A stretch of 64,000 nucleotides of DNA. Origin: Winogradskyella sp. MH6. GTDB taxonomy: Bacteria; Bacteroidota; Bacteroidia; Flavobacteriales; Flavobacteriaceae. Below the pieces are notes generated by a model. That model was not told the DNA's origin. It made no database searches and was given only the letters and a program-made list of their open reading frames with translations. Below are positions 15,615 to 25,091 of this stretch, in pieces (within the stretch, counting starts at the first letter, position 1; the number at the start of each line of letters is the position of its first letter). Made by a program: the position numbers and the translations under genes. Where the stretch lies: NCBI RefSeq assembly GCF_022810765.1, contig NZ_CP094494.1, positions 1,178,001 to 1,242,000 of the forward strand. Reading direction: 5' to 3'.

Positions 15615-16976
15615 TTATTGTTGTGCTTTTAAGTCTTTTGCTTTTTTAGCAAACGCTTCAGACTTACTAATATTATTTATGCCTTTGTAAGCTTTACTTA
15701 ATTCTGAATAAAAATCGGATTCCATTTTTGGATTTTCAATTAAAAAATCCAATCCCATTTCTAAATTATCTATTGCTTTCTTAAAATTACCTTGATTATT
15801 GTTAGCTACACCATTGACTAAATACAATAAAGGCTGTGCAGGATACAATTCTAAAGCGGCTTCGCTACCCTCAATTACTGCATTATAATCTTGAAGATCT
15901 ATTTGCAACAGCAACACATCTTTTATGAGCTTAAAATCATTTGGGTCTTGCTTAAGAGCTTCCTTAAAGTTAGCCAATGCCTTTTCCTTATCTCCTGATT
16001 TTAAGTAGTATTGACCCAAATCGCTATAGGTTTTAGCATCCTTATTATCATCTATCAATGCTGTAATATCTACCAAATCTCCTTCGTATTCTGGATTTTC
16101 ACTAACATAGCCTACAAAATCTTTCAGAACCTTTGCTTTGGCATCTGCATTAATCTCTGGACTAGTTAAAGCTATTTTTACAGAGTTTATAGCATCTTCT
16201 ACTTTGCCATCTTGCAAATAGAATTTATACAATGCCAAATGCACAAATTTTGAGTCTGGTTTAACCTTCAACAAATTCTGTGCTGCTTTATATGCCTTTT
16301 TTCTGTCTCCTGTTTGGCTGTATCTGTAAATGAGTTTAAGGTGGTTTTCTTCGTTGTTTGGGTTATTGGCTACACGTTGTTCCAGATTTTCAATTCGGTC
16401 GTCTGCGTTGCCTGTAATGTTGTAAATTTCATTACGCATAGCATCTCTAGCTTCGCTAACACCTAGTTCTTCATCTAATTCGTCCAAAAGGTTGAGTGCT
16501 TGCTTATAGCGCTTTTCTCTAATATATAAACTTGCTAAATCCTCTTTGTAATCTGGATGATATTTCACCAACTGTTTTATGGTCTTAATGGCATTATCTA
16601 TATCATCTTGCTGAAAATACACATCGTACAACTCGTCTAAAAACCACTCGTTGTCTGGTTGCATACTTATGGCTTTTTTAAGATTGTCCTCAGCAGCACC
16701 AAAGTTTTTGAGTTTGTTGTAGTTTTTACCGAGCTCAAAATAAATGACTGGTTTTTTTGAATCTAGATTTAAGCATCTGTGAAGGGCTTCAACAGCTCTT
16801 TCGTAGTTTTCGATGCCTTTTTGCTTTAAGGCTTCAAAAAAGTGTTCTTGAAATTCGTCTTCAACATTGCCTAAGTCATCATCTGGTCGTTTATTGAAAT
16901 CGACTTGGGCCATAGCAAAGCTTGGTACTAAGAATAGTACGAGTAGAAGTTTTGTTATGTGTTGTTTTAATTTCAT
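15615..16976 (-). CDS. Secreted tetratricopeptide repeat protein
   Basis: 453 residues from the ATG at 16974-16976, which begins a clean signal peptide (MKLKQHITKLLLVLFLVPSF, AMAQ). The open frame continues 36 codons further upstream, but that part is encoded by an intergenic repeat and is not likely translated. The mature protein consists of many TPR units (for example PVIYFELGKNYNKLKNFGAA and YSDLGQYYLKSGDKEKALAN), so it is a protein-interaction scaffold in the periplasm. It is in the minus-strand block with DUF4292 and EnvC-like genes. Confidence 0.85.
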   Translation of the reverse strand: MKLKQHITKLLLVLFLVPSFAMAQVDFNKRPDDDLGNVEDEFQEHFFEALKQKGIENYERAVEALHRCLNLDSKKPVIYFELGKNYNKLKNFGAAEDNLKKAISMQPDNEWFLDELYDVYFQQDDIDNAIKTIKQLVKYHPDYKEDLASLYIREKRYKQALNLLDELDEELGVSEARDAMRNEIYNITGNADDRIENLEQRVANNPNNEENHLKLIYRYSQTGDRKKAYKAAQNLLKVKPDSKFVHLALYKFYLQDGKVEDAINSVKIALTSPEINADAKAKVLKDFVGYVSENPEYEGDLVDITALIDDNKDAKTYSDLGQYYLKSGDKEKALANFKEALKQDPNDFKLIKDVLLLQIDLQDYNAVIEGSEAALELYPAQPLLYLVNGVANNNQGNFKKAIDNLEMGLDFLIENPKMESDFYSELSKAYKGINNISKSEAFAKKAKDLKAQQ

Positions 16977-16980
16977 TTTT

Positions 16981-17009
16981 AGATTCTTCGCTAATGCTCT
17001 GAATGACAT
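16981..17009 (-). repeat. Intergenic repeat with AGATTC/GAATGACA ends
   Basis: The segment has the ends AGATTC and GAATGACA found around the other small palindromes of the window, but its centre (TTCGC...CTCTGA) pairs only weakly. Read on the minus strand it supplies an ATG in frame with the TPR gene, creating a false N-terminal extension. Confidence 0.6.
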
Positions 17010-17103
17010 ATTATTTTCAAAAGTTGTTCCAAACTTGTGTTTGACTATGATTTTCCACTGTAACCGAAAGATAGTAAACTGCAATTAATTCTGATTAGGA
17101 ATT

Positions 17104-17140
17104 CAGCCGCAATGAGCTACACACTTTGTTAACTGCTGGC
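17104..17140 (-). other. Cassette-like tail after accessory gene
   Basis: Directly after the stop of the gene at 17142-17708, the minus strand carries CAGCAGTTAAC ... CAATG/GCGGCTG with imperfect inverted ends. To me it resembles the conserved tails found after single accessory genes in some Bacteroidota. I could not confirm this, and it lacks a full integron attC structure. Confidence 0.35.
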
Positions 17141-17141
17141 T

Positions 17142-17708
17142 TTATTTCGTTCGTTTTATTTTCAGTCCAATTGCTTCGTCAATTTCGCTTAAGGAACTGT
17201 TTTCCGTTAAATTCAATTCCGAAAGTATTTTATTCAAAGTTGGTCGGCAATAATCAATTCCATTATCATATCTAATACAATTCAGGCAAACCCATCGATT
17301 AATCAGCACATAATTCTGAATTATAATTAAATCTCCACCAACATTTGGTGGAAGACAACTCGAAGCTTTATTAATATTTATTTTAGCACGTTTGCAAAAC
17401 TCTAAATCAGCTATGTTATAAATATCAAAATCAATTGAAGGTTTCCAAGGTCTTCCATATACTTCTTGGCTTTTCTTGTCGTCAATTGATTCTGTTCGCC
17501 AAAATCTTATTTGTCCAACTGGTTTTATTGAGTCTTGCGGTCTTTTAAATTCATAATCAATTGAGTACGTCCAAAATTTGAGACTGTCCGTTTGTGGCAC
17601 ATTCTTTTTCGGATAATAGTTTTTTTCATATTCAAAATCTTTTCCAACTCCTTGAGAAAAAGTCGAAATACTTGATAAAAAAATGAAAATCGAAAATATG
17701 TACTTCAT
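17142..17708 (-). CDS. Secreted protein of unknown function (accessory)
   Basis: 188 residues with a signal peptide (MKYIFSIFIFLSSISTFSQ) and a soluble, Lys/Asp/Tyr-rich mature part containing four or five cysteines (CKRAKININKASSC, CLNCIRYDNGIDYC) that may form disulfides. I recognise no family. It is inserted into an otherwise compact block between the nucleotidyltransferase and the TPR gene, with palindromic repeats on both sides (16981-17009 and 17743-17762). This suggests later gain. Its wording of codons (many ATT/TTC/CAA with few of the neighbours' preferred forms) is compatible with transfer but was not measured. Confidence 0.65.
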   Translation of the reverse strand: MKYIFSIFIFLSSISTFSQGVGKDFEYEKNYYPKKNVPQTDSLKFWTYSIDYEFKRPQDSIKPVGQIRFWRTESIDDKKSQEVYGRPWKPSIDFDIYNIADLEFCKRAKININKASSCLPPNVGGDLIIIQNYVLINRWVCLNCIRYDNGIDYCRPTLNKILSELNLTENSSLSEIDEAIGLKIKRTK

Positions 17709-17742
17709 TTTGTTCAGCTTGCAAGTAACTATGGATAAAGAG

Positions 17743-17762
17743 ATTCCTGCCTTCGCAGGAAT
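17743..17762 (+). repeat. Dispersed palindromic repeat
   Basis: A perfect 8-bp stem ATTCCTGC/GCAGGAAT with a CTTC loop, just before the end of the nucleotidyltransferase gene (stop at 17764). It borders the accessory gene on its upstream side. Confidence 0.8.
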
Positions 17763-17763
17763 G

Positions 17764-18783
17764 TTATTCCATTACCGTATAATCTCCAATACTAATTTTA
17801 GTAAACTCGCCATTATACTTTACGTGATTACCAATCATCGCCTCGTCTAAATTAGCGTTTTTAATAGTGGTCTGATTCTGTATTAAGCTATTTTTAACGG
17901 TTGAATTTTCAATAAGGCAATCTTTGCCTATAGAAACGTTAGGGCCAACCGAAGCGTTCTTTAAAACCGTTCCTTTTGCAATGAAACACGGCTCAATCAC
18001 TTTTGAATTCTCTAAAACGACAGAATCGTCAACTAATTGCTCTTCTCCGTCTGCTTTTAAGAAGCCTAACATCTTGGTATTGGTTTCTAGCGTTACGTTT
18101 TTGTTTCCGCAATCCATCCACTCATCAACCGTACCTGTTTTGAAGACTTTACCATCTGCCATCATACGTTTAATACCATCGTTGATTTGGTATTCTCCAC
18201 CATTCATAACGTTTTCATCTAAAACCTCTTGAAGCTTCGCTTTTAAAACTGCGACATCTTTAAAGTAATAAATTCCGATTACAGCTTGGTCGCTAACAAA
18301 AGTTTCTGGTTTTTCAACAAGCTCAACAATCTCTTGATTGTCGTTCAACTTTACCACTCCATAAGCTTCAGGATTATCGACTTGCTTTGTCCAGATAACA
18401 CTGTCTGCACTTGGGTCTAAATCAAATTCAGCTCTTATCAGCGTATCTGCATAAGCAATTACAGCAGGACCTGAAAGGGATGGTTTAGCACTCATAATGG
18501 CGTGACCTGTTCCCAATGGTTGGTCTTGTCTGTAAATTGAGGCTTTTGCGCCTAAATCTTCAGCCAATTCAGTTAAACTCTCAACAACATCATCTCCAAA
18601 AAATGCTGGGTCTCCAAGAACAAAAGCAACTTCTTCGATAGGTTGCTTTAATACTTTTGCAATGTCTTTTACCAAACGATGCACGATTGGTTGACCTGCT
18701 ACCGGAATTAATGGTTTTGGAACTGTTAAACTATGTGGTCTAAGACGTGAACCTCGACCTGCCATTGGTACTATTATTTTCAT
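17764..18783 (-). CDS. Sugar-phosphate nucleotidyltransferase with hexapeptide tail
   Basis: About 339 residues from MKIIVPMAGRGSRLRPHS. The N-terminal GxGxRLxP loop and QPLGTGHAI, with EKP later (VELVEKPETF), mark a nucleotidyltransferase. The C-terminal third (about 260-335) has hexapeptide-like repeats (VGPNVSIGKDCLIENSTVKN) as in GlmU-type enzymes. It should couple a sugar 1-phosphate to a nucleotide. The precise sugar is unknown. I prefer the ATG at 18783: the upstream ATG at 18795 lies in a TTAGAC-type repeat. Confidence 0.85.
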   Translation of the reverse strand: MKIIVPMAGRGSRLRPHSLTVPKPLIPVAGQPIVHRLVKDIAKVLKQPIEEVAFVLGDPAFFGDDVVESLTELAEDLGAKASIYRQDQPLGTGHAIMSAKPSLSGPAVIAYADTLIRAEFDLDPSADSVIWTKQVDNPEAYGVVKLNDNQEIVELVEKPETFVSDQAVIGIYYFKDVAVLKAKLQEVLDENVMNGGEYQINDGIKRMMADGKVFKTGTVDEWMDCGNKNVTLETNTKMLGFLKADGEEQLVDDSVVLENSKVIEPCFIAKGTVLKNASVGPNVSIGKDCLIENSTVKNSLIQNQTTIKNANLDEAMIGNHVKYNGEFTKISIGDYTVME

Positions 18784-18788
18784 TTTTT

Positions 18789-18832
18789 TAGACATTAGAC
18801 CGCTTTGCTGTTAGATATTAGACGCTAGACGG
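18789..18832. repeat. TTAGAC-type degenerate repeat cluster
   Basis: Four short units related to TTAGAC/TTAGATA (TTAGACATTAGACC, TTAGATATTAGACG, CTAGACGG) in 44 bases. A similar cluster precedes the palindrome at 34385. It provides an upstream in-frame ATG for the nucleotidyltransferase. Confidence 0.6.
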
Positions 18833-18925
18833 TTTTTTATTGTTCTCTTTATATTCTTTAAAATTTAGCACGAATTCAGTAATAATCTTTTTCCTTATTC
18901 TAAAATCGTCAACGTAATTCTCCAA
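18818..18925 (-). other. In-frame open extension after the dut stop codon
   Basis: The 35 codons that follow the dut TGA stay open in the same frame and read LENYVDDFRIRKKIITEFVL and onward, which looks protein-like, ending inside the TTAGAC repeat. It could be the remnant of a small gene, a TTG-started peptide, or chance. I do not recognise it. Confidence 0.25.
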
Positions 18926-19360
18926 TCATTTTGTCCCTGTACTTCCAAAGCCACCTTCGCCTCTATCAGTTTCAGAAAGTTCTTCAACCTCTATCCATTC
19001 TGCACGATCGTGTTTTGCAATTACCAATTGCGCAATGCGTTCTCCATTTTGAATTGTAAATTCTTCATTTGAAAGATTGACTAAAATCACGCCTATTTCA
19101 CCTCTATAATCTGCATCTACTGTTCCTGGTGCATTGAGTACTGTAATTCCTTTTTTTGCTGCCAAGCCGCTTCTTGGTCTTACTTGTGCTTCGTAGCCAA
19201 TAGGTAATTCTATATATAATCCTGTGCCTACTATTGTTCTTTCTAAAGGTTTAAGAATTCTGTCTTCTGAAAGATTTGCTCTTAAATCCATTCCTGCTGA
19301 AGCTATGGTTTCGTAATGCGGTAAATTATGGTTGGATTTATTTATAATTTTAATTGTCAT
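18926..19360 (-). CDS. dut: dUTP diphosphatase
   Basis: A 144-residue trimeric dUTPase, which hydrolyses dUTP to dUMP and keeps uracil out of DNA. All five family motifs are visible: [33 protein letters not shown] and the C-terminal [11 protein letters not shown]. Its start overlaps the flippase stop by four bases, so both are translated from one message. Confidence 0.97.
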   Translation of the reverse strand: MTIKIINKSNHNLPHYETIASAGMDLRANLSEDRILKPLERTIVGTGLYIELPIGYEAQVRPRSGLAAKKGITVLNAPGTVDADYRGEIGVILVNLSNEEFTIQNGERIAQLVIAKHDRAEWIEVEELSETDRGEGGFGSTGTK

Positions 19361-20787
19361 CTTTTTTTTAATAATTGTTTAAGTTCTTTTCTTTCTAATA
19401 AAGCAATACCTGCAATAAAAGTAAGCATTAAAGCAACGTTGAAAAAATAGTTGCCTCTTAGATGTTCAAAAGAAATATAAGATAGTACTACAGCAAAAAC
19501 TATGTAAAGCATAATTCTTGAAACTTGATAAGGTACTTTATAGTGTTTTTGGCCTAATGTATAAGAGGTAATCATCATTATAGCGTAGGCTATTAGTGTT
19601 GTCCATGCAGCGGCTACAAAACCATATTTAGGTAATAACATTATATTCAGTGCAATAGTAATAATGGCTCCTATAATTGAAATATACATTCCAAATCTTG
19701 TTTTGTCTGTGAGCTTGTACCATATTGCTAGATTGAAATAGATGCCTAAAAACAAATTAGCCAATAACACAATTGGCACAATTTCTATAGCTTTCCAATA
19801 CGTTTCGTCTCGTACAATCAATGCTTTAAAAATGTCTATAAATCCAACGATGAATAATAGCATCAAAGCACCACAGATGACGAAGTATTTCATAATTAAC
19901 GCATAGGTATTTTTGGCATTTTTTTCTTTAGCGTGATTAAAGAAAAAAGGCTCTGCTCCTAACCTAAAGGCTTGAATAAAAATAGTCATAAACACCGCTA
20001 ACTTATAACAGCCAGCATAGGCTCCATTAATATCTTTTCCTAGCACATCTGGAATTAACCATTTATCAAAATTCTCGTTAATAACATAGGCAAGACCTGC
20101 AATCATAATAGGCAAAGCATAATTTAGCATTTGTTTGAATATCGCTTTGTCAAAAATCCATTTCGTTTTCAGAAAATAAGGAAGTAGTAAAATTATAGTA
20201 ACTGCACTTGCAGCAAGATTGGCAATAAAAATATACTTTACCAAATCTGTTTTTTCGTATCCTGAAAACTCAATATTATACTTAGGAATTGCCCAAAGAA
20301 AAAAGAAATTAAGTAATACATAAGTAAATATGTTACTTAGCTTGATAAATGTGAATTTAATTGGCTTTCCTGTTGCTCTTAGATAAGCGAAAGGCGCCAC
20401 AACTAAGGTGTCTAAAACCAATACCCCTATTAGATAGTTAAAATAGTCTAAGCGAAGATTTACAAACTCCGATAGTGATTGATTGAAAATCATTACAACT
20501 GCAAATACAGCTATAGTTGAAACCACTAAACTGATTAACGTTGTTGAGTAAACCTTCTCTTTCTCATTTTCCTTACTAAAAAACCTAAAAAAAGCGGTTT
20601 CCATACCATAAGTGAGCAAAACATTAAAGAAGGCAGCATACACATAGAAATAAGTGTTATCAGAATAGCTAGCAGTATCTAATGTGTCTGTATGTAAAGG
20701 CACAAGAATAAAATTCATGAGTCTAGGCAACACAGTTGCTAAACCGTAAATTATTGTGTCTTTAAAAAAGGATTTGAGTACGCTCAA
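19357..20787 (-). CDS. Polysaccharide flippase (Wzx/MATE-like membrane protein)
   Basis: A 476-residue integral membrane protein with about 12-14 hydrophobic helices, resembling the oligosaccharide flippase / polysaccharide biosynthesis family. Opening features ([20 protein letters not shown]) and the FFRFFS loop are typical. It is far from the main polysaccharide locus and sits next to dut in an order I believe is common in Flavobacteriaceae. It may serve peptidoglycan or a general lipid-linked substrate rather than the capsule. Substrate unknown. Confidence 0.82.
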   Translation of the reverse strand: MSVLKSFFKDTIIYGLATVLPRLMNFILVPLHTDTLDTASYSDNTYFYVYAAFFNVLLTYGMETAFFRFFSKENEKEKVYSTTLISLVVSTIAVFAVVMIFNQSLSEFVNLRLDYFNYLIGVLVLDTLVVAPFAYLRATGKPIKFTFIKLSNIFTYVLLNFFFLWAIPKYNIEFSGYEKTDLVKYIFIANLAASAVTIILLLPYFLKTKWIFDKAIFKQMLNYALPIMIAGLAYVINENFDKWLIPDVLGKDINGAYAGCYKLAVFMTIFIQAFRLGAEPFFFNHAKEKNAKNTYALIMKYFVICGALMLLFIVGFIDIFKALIVRDETYWKAIEIVPIVLLANLFLGIYFNLAIWYKLTDKTRFGMYISIIGAIITIALNIMLLPKYGFVAAAWTTLIAYAIMMITSYTLGQKHYKVPYQVSRIMLYIVFAVVLSYISFEHLRGNYFFNVALMLTFIAGIALLERKELKQLLKKR

Positions 20788-20851
20788 TTACTTAATAATG
20801 ATATCGATTCAAAAATATTAAATATAAATGGGTCTACCGTTACATAAATAA

Positions 20852-20878
20852 AAAAGCCTCACTAAAAAGCAAGGCTTT
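20852..20878 (-). terminator. Terminator of the lipoprotein gene
   Basis: Inverted repeat AAAGCCT ... AGGCTTT (20853-20859 with 20872-20878) followed on the minus strand by a T run. It lies 20 bases after the lipoprotein stop. Confidence 0.75.
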
Positions 20879-20897
20879 GATATTCTTTGTTCTATTT

Positions 20898-21431
20898 CTA
20901 GTTCTCATCCAACTCTTCATCTAGAGTTGCCATACTATTTGAATTACTTCTTGAGTAAATAGATGGTGGCCCATTTTCATAATATGTACCAGCAACTTCG
21001 TTTAGAGAAACAATTTTATGGTACTTAGTCTGTCCATTTTCGAGATAGCTTATTACACACTCATTGTCTTTAAGCTCAAACGGATAATCAGCCGGTTTTT
21101 CTGCTTTTTGAAACGTATAATTACGTGAAGGGTTTTTTAGTACAGCAGTGTACTTATTTCCATTTTTAACGAGCTTTCCTTTTAAGTTTCTAAAATAAAC
21201 CTCATTTAAAACCACACCATCATTTACATTAGAAATAGGAACAAAAACATTAATTCCTGTACCTCCAACTTTGATACCTGCATACCATTCCTGAAATACC
21301 ACAGGCTTAACTGTAAAAGGGGTTTGTTTTTCGAAATTTGTTGTAGCTACTTTAGGGCTAGCACATTGAAAAAAAGAAGACAACGTACAAGCAAAAACAA
21401 TGGCATATATCGCCTTTTTTAGATTCTTCAT
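20898..21431 (-). CDS. Lipoprotein of unknown function
   Basis: 177 residues with an N-terminal hydrophobic segment ending FFQCAS, a plausible lipobox. The mature part is mostly beta-like (FQEWYAGIKVGGTGINVFVP, VVLNEVYFRNLKGKLV) with an acidic C-terminus (LDEELDEN). No family is recognised; it recalls small flavobacterial outer-membrane-associated lipoproteins. It is a single gene between a strong terminator and a 175-base gap, so it has its own promoter. Confidence 0.75.
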   Translation of the reverse strand: MKNLKKAIYAIVFACTLSSFFQCASPKVATTNFEKQTPFTVKPVVFQEWYAGIKVGGTGINVFVPISNVNDGVVLNEVYFRNLKGKLVKNGNKYTAVLKNPSRNYTFQKAEKPADYPFELKDNECVISYLENGQTKYHKIVSLNEVAGTYYENGPPSIYSRSNSNSMATLDEELDEN

Positions 21432-21606
21432 TATAAGTAGGTTAAGATTTGGAAAGCCAATATATATGAAAATATTTTATTTTATCGTTGATTTTTGCAT
21501 ATAATCGACAAAAAGCAACGCTATGTAAGATATTTTACCCAAAACCGCAATTTTTAGTTTTTATATTATGTAAATATTCTATTTTAACAAAAGTAAATTT
21601 TAATAT

Positions 21607-21927
21607 ATGATAGGTACATCAAAGCGATTAATTACAGAAGAAAAAGTTAAAAACTCATCTTGTTCTCATTGTGGTGAGCAAAATACGCTTATTGCCAAGG
21701 TTTTTTCCAAAATGTTTATTTTAAAGATACTCCCTTTTGTTTATGGTAAGTCAACAGAGTTGTCTTGTTCAAATTGTAAGAAGGTTTACGATGAAAAAGA
21801 TACCATAGACGTTGTTACACAAAGAAGAATTGATATTATAAAAGATGATGCTCAACATGCCTGGTTCTTATATTTGGGATATGGCTTTATTGCATTAGCT
21901 TTTATTGTTGCCATTTTTAAAGATTAA
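21607..21927 (+). CDS. Zinc-ribbon membrane protein
   Basis: 106 residues. Two CxxC pairs (CSHCGEQ and CSNCKK, about 34 residues apart) form a likely zinc ribbon, and a single C-terminal membrane helix (about 84-103, WFLYLGYGFIALAFIVAIF) anchors it with the ribbon in the cytoplasm. No function is known. The 175 bases upstream (21432-21606) are AT-rich and hold no gene. A shared hairpin terminator separates it from convergent atpG. Confidence 0.7.
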   Translation: MIGTSKRLITEEKVKNSSCSHCGEQNTLIAKVFSKMFILKILPFVYGKSTELSCSNCKKVYDEKDTIDVVTQRRIDIIKDDAQHAWFLYLGYGFIALAFIVAIFKD

Positions 21928-21937
21928 TAAACAAAAA

Positions 21938-21959
21938 ACCCAACTCGAGTGAGTTGGGT
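21938..21959. terminator. Bidirectional terminator between the zinc-ribbon gene and atpG
   Basis: A 9-bp stem ACCCAACTC/GAGTTGGGT. On the minus strand it is followed by TTTTT, so it ends the ATP synthase operon well. On the plus strand the T run is weaker. Confidence 0.8.
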
Positions 21960-21984
21960 ATATACAATTACTAAAAAAATAGTG

Positions 21985-22845
21985 TTAATTGTTCAAAGCT
22001 TCTGCACCACCAACAATCTCAAGGATTTCGTTGGTAATTGCGGCTTGTCTAGCTTTGTTGTAAGTTAATTTTAACTGATCTCTTAATTCTGTAGCGTTAT
22101 CCGTTGCTTTGTGCATCGCAGTCATACGAGCTCCGTGCTCTGAGGCAAAAGAGTCTCTAATTCCCTTATATAATTGTGTTTTAAGAGATTTAGGTATTAA
22201 GGTTTCAACGATTTCTTGTTTACTTGGCTCAAAGATGTAATCTAAGTTAACGTTAGCATCGTTTTGTACAGGAACTATTGGTAAAAATTGCTCTGTCATT
22301 ACGATTTGAGTTGCGGCATTTTTAAAGTGGTTGTATACCAATTCTACTTTATCAAACTCACCATCAACAAATTTATCCATTATCGTTTGAGCAATGGCAG
22401 CAACATTATCGAAGGTTAAATCATCAAAAACTCCGCTTTCGTTTGCAATAACATTACCTTGCTTACCAAAAGCATCATTTATCTTTTTACCAATAGCAAG
22501 AATAGACACATCCTTACCAGCGTAAGTTTCAGATAATAATGAATTAACTTGCTTAATAATATTAGAATTAAAAGCACCTGCTAAACCTCTGTTTGATGAG
22601 ATTGCAATAATCAATACTTTCTTAACTTCTCGTTGCTCAGCAAATTTACTTCCACTATCAGCATCTAAAGTAGCGCTTAAGTTTTGAAGTAATTCTGTTA
22701 ACTTATTAGAATAAGGACGCATTGCTATAATAGCATCTTGCGCTTTCTTCAATTTAGCAGCAGATACCATTTTCATGGCACTGGTAATCTGCATCGTTGA
22801 AGATACCGAAGATATTCTATTACGTATTTCTTTTAAGTTTGCCAT
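21985..22845 (-). CDS. atpG: ATP synthase F1 gamma subunit
   Basis: 286 residues from MANLKEIRNRISSVSSTMQI. Gamma forms the rotating central shaft of F1. The N-terminal helix and C-terminal YNKARQAAITNEILEIVGGA are characteristic. An ATG five codons upstream (22860) is in frame but lies in a palindromic repeat, so I reject it. Last gene of the operon; the gap to atpA carries two palindromes. Confidence 0.96.
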   Translation of the reverse strand: MANLKEIRNRISSVSSTMQITSAMKMVSAAKLKKAQDAIIAMRPYSNKLTELLQNLSATLDADSGSKFAEQREVKKVLIIAISSNRGLAGAFNSNIIKQVNSLLSETYAGKDVSILAIGKKINDAFGKQGNVIANESGVFDDLTFDNVAAIAQTIMDKFVDGEFDKVELVYNHFKNAATQIVMTEQFLPIVPVQNDANVNLDYIFEPSKQEIVETLIPKSLKTQLYKGIRDSFASEHGARMTAMHKATDNATELRDQLKLTYNKARQAAITNEILEIVGGAEALNN

Positions 22846-22858
22846 TCTTTTATTTGTC

Positions 22859-22879
22859 ATTCCGCATTAAGTGCGGAAT
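22859..22879 (-). repeat. Dispersed palindromic repeat, CCGCA stem variant
   Basis: An 8-bp stem ATTCCGCA/TGCGGAAT with a 5-base loop. On the minus strand the flanks are AGATTCC and GGAATGACA, the same ends as the CCTGC variants but with a different stem pairing. Confidence 0.75.
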
Positions 22880-22910
22880 CTATTTTAATAATTGAACTTC
22901 AAATATTGAG

Positions 22911-22930
22911 ATTCCTGCTTTCGCAGGAAT
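22911..22930 (+). repeat. Dispersed palindromic repeat
   Basis: A perfect 8-bp stem ATTCCTGC/GCAGGAAT, TTTC loop, flanks GAG and GACA. With the inverted neighbour at 22859 it makes a two-element cluster in the atpA-atpG gap, which may affect message stability. Confidence 0.8.
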
Positions 22931-22935
22931 GACAA

Positions 22936-24516
22936 TTAAGCTGTGAACTTCGCAGAAAGGTCTTTTGCTACTTTAGTTAAAGTATCGATTACCTCGTCTG
23001 TTAATTTACCTGCTTTTAATGTATCTAGAGTGTCTCTATGTTTATTGTTTAAGAATTCGATATAATCTCTTTCAAATTCTTTTACTTTTTCAACAGGAAC
23101 ATTTCTTAATAAGTTCTTAGAACCTGCATAGATGATAGCTACCTGATCTTCTACAGTGTACGGATCATTTTGAGCTTGCTTTAAGATCTCTACGTTACGC
23201 TTACCTTTTTCAATTACGTTTAATGTTGCAGCATCAAGGTCAGAACCAAACTTAGCAAATGCTTCTAATTCACGGAACTGTGCCTGGTCAAGTTTTAAAG
23301 TACCAGCTACTTTCTTCATTGATTTAATCTGAGCCGAACCACCAACACGAGATACAGAAATACCTACGTTAATTGCAGGACGTACACCAGAGTTAAATAA
23401 ATCTGATTCTAAGAATATCTGACCATCTGTAATCGAAATTACGTTTGTTGGGATATATGCAGATACGTCACCAGCTTGAGTTTCGATAATTGGTAATGCA
23501 GTTAAAGAACCACCACCTTTTACGATTGGCTTTAATGACTCTGGTAAGTCGTTCATATTTTTAGCGATTTCGTCATCAGCAATCACTTTTGCAGCACGCT
23601 CTAATAATCTAGAGTGTAAGTAGAAAACGTCACCTGGATACGCCTCACGTCCTGGTGGACGACGTAATAATAAAGATACCTCACGGTAAGCTACTGCTTG
23701 CTTAGATAAATCATCATAAACAATTAAAGCAGGACGACCAGTATCTCTAAAATACTCACCAATTGCAGCACCTGCGAAAGGAGCATATACTTGCATTGGT
23801 GCAGGATCTGATGCATTTGCCGCTACAATAACTGTATACGCTAAAGCACCTTTATCTTCTAATGTTTTTGCAATGTTTGCTACTGTTGACGCTTTTTGAC
23901 CTACAGCAACATATACACAGAATACAGGCTCACCTGCATCATAAAATTCTTTTTGATTTAAGATGGTATCGATACAAACCGTAGTCTTACCAGTCTGACG
24001 GTCACCAATTACCAACTCACGCTGACCTCTACCAACAGGAATCATAGCATCAATAGATTTGATACCTGTTTGCATTGGCTCATCTACTGGCTGACGGAAG
24101 ATTACACCAGGTGCTTTACGCTCTAATGGCATTTCGTATAAATCACCACCTATTGGTCCTTTACCGTCAATTGGGTTACCAAGTGTATCAACAACTCTAC
24201 CAACCATTTCTTCACCTACTTTAATAGATGCGATACGATTAGTACGTTTTACTGTTGCACCTTCTTTAATTTCTTTTGAAGGTCCTAATAATACGATACC
24301 AACGTTATCTTCTTCAAGGTTAAGTACGATACCTTCTAAGCCACCTTCGAATTCTACTAATTCTCCGTATTGTGCATTAGAAAGTCCATAAGCACGTACA
24401 ATACCATCACCAACAGTTAATACTGTTCCTACTTCGTTTAATGAAGCACCTGCTTCAAAACCTGAAAGTTGTTGTTTTAAGATTGCTGATATCTCAGCTG
24501 GTTTTACTTCTGCCAT
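22936..24516 (-). CDS. atpA: ATP synthase F1 alpha subunit
   Basis: A 526-residue alpha subunit, the regulatory nucleotide-binding partner of beta in F1. P-loop GDRQTGKTT (about 175-183) and the family signature [10 protein letters not shown] (about 376-385) are present. The catalytic beta subunit gene is not in the window. In order, it lies between atpH and atpG. Confidence 0.98.
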   Translation of the reverse strand: MAEVKPAEISAILKQQLSGFEAGASLNEVGTVLTVGDGIVRAYGLSNAQYGELVEFEGGLEGIVLNLEEDNVGIVLLGPSKEIKEGATVKRTNRIASIKVGEEMVGRVVDTLGNPIDGKGPIGGDLYEMPLERKAPGVIFRQPVDEPMQTGIKSIDAMIPVGRGQRELVIGDRQTGKTTVCIDTILNQKEFYDAGEPVFCVYVAVGQKASTVANIAKTLEDKGALAYTVIVAANASDPAPMQVYAPFAGAAIGEYFRDTGRPALIVYDDLSKQAVAYREVSLLLRRPPGREAYPGDVFYLHSRLLERAAKVIADDEIAKNMNDLPESLKPIVKGGGSLTALPIIETQAGDVSAYIPTNVISITDGQIFLESDLFNSGVRPAINVGISVSRVGGSAQIKSMKKVAGTLKLDQAQFRELEAFAKFGSDLDAATLNVIEKGKRNVEILKQAQNDPYTVEDQVAIIYAGSKNLLRNVPVEKVKEFERDYIEFLNNKHRDTLDTLKAGKLTDEVIDTLTKVAKDLSAKFTA

Positions 24517-24548
24517 TTTATTTAGTCTTTAGCTACTAGCGTTAGCTA

Positions 24549-25085
24549 TTAGTTTAATGTAAATTCTCTTTTTAAATTATTTAGTTTGTTAGCAATACTT
24601 GCATCATATTGCAAATCGCCAACTCTTAGGATAAACCCACCTAAAATAGATTCATCAACTGTGTTTTCTATTTCAGTAGTTTTACCAGTAAGCTCTTTTA
24701 CTTTAGCCAACACTTTGTCTTCTAATTCCTTAGTTAATGGTGTTGCTGAAGTTACTTTAGCTATTTGTGTGTCCCTTAACTGATCGTATAATTGTGTGTA
24801 TTTATTAGCAACATCTCCTAATAATGCCACACGCTTATTTGCAATTAAAGTATCTATTAAGTTTGTTGTAGCAGCATTAGCATTTTTAAAAACTGAAGTT
24901 AATACTGCTTTTTTGTCTGCAGATCTAACAATAGGATTTACCAAAACTGCATTTAACTCACTGCTTTCTGCAATAGCATTTGCAATTTGCTTCATATCAG
25001 TATTAACAGCTTCAGCCACCTTATTATCGGTAGCTAAACTAAGTACTGCTTTTGCATAACGTATTGCTGCTCTAGACTCTGCCAT
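24549..25085 (-). CDS. atpH: ATP synthase F1 delta subunit
   Basis: 178 residues, beginning SRAAIRYAKAVLSLATDNKV, the standard OSCP/delta start. It forms the stator cap of F1. The C-terminal GGFILRVGDLQYDASIANKL is the conserved family end. It lies six bases after atpF, and the 32-base gap to atpA has a short TAGCTA-type repeat. Confidence 0.95.
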   Translation of the reverse strand: MAESRAAIRYAKAVLSLATDNKVAEAVNTDMKQIANAIAESSELNAVLVNPIVRSADKKAVLTSVFKNANAATTNLIDTLIANKRVALLGDVANKYTQLYDQLRDTQIAKVTSATPLTKELEDKVLAKVKELTGKTTEIENTVDESILGGFILRVGDLQYDASIANKLNNLKREFTLN

Positions 25086-25091
25086 CTATAA

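Noticed and set aside
17104..17140. Integron attC site
   Set aside because: GTTAAC and CAATG-like arms are present but a proper R'/R'' core pair and folded attC pattern are not; no integrase gene in the window.
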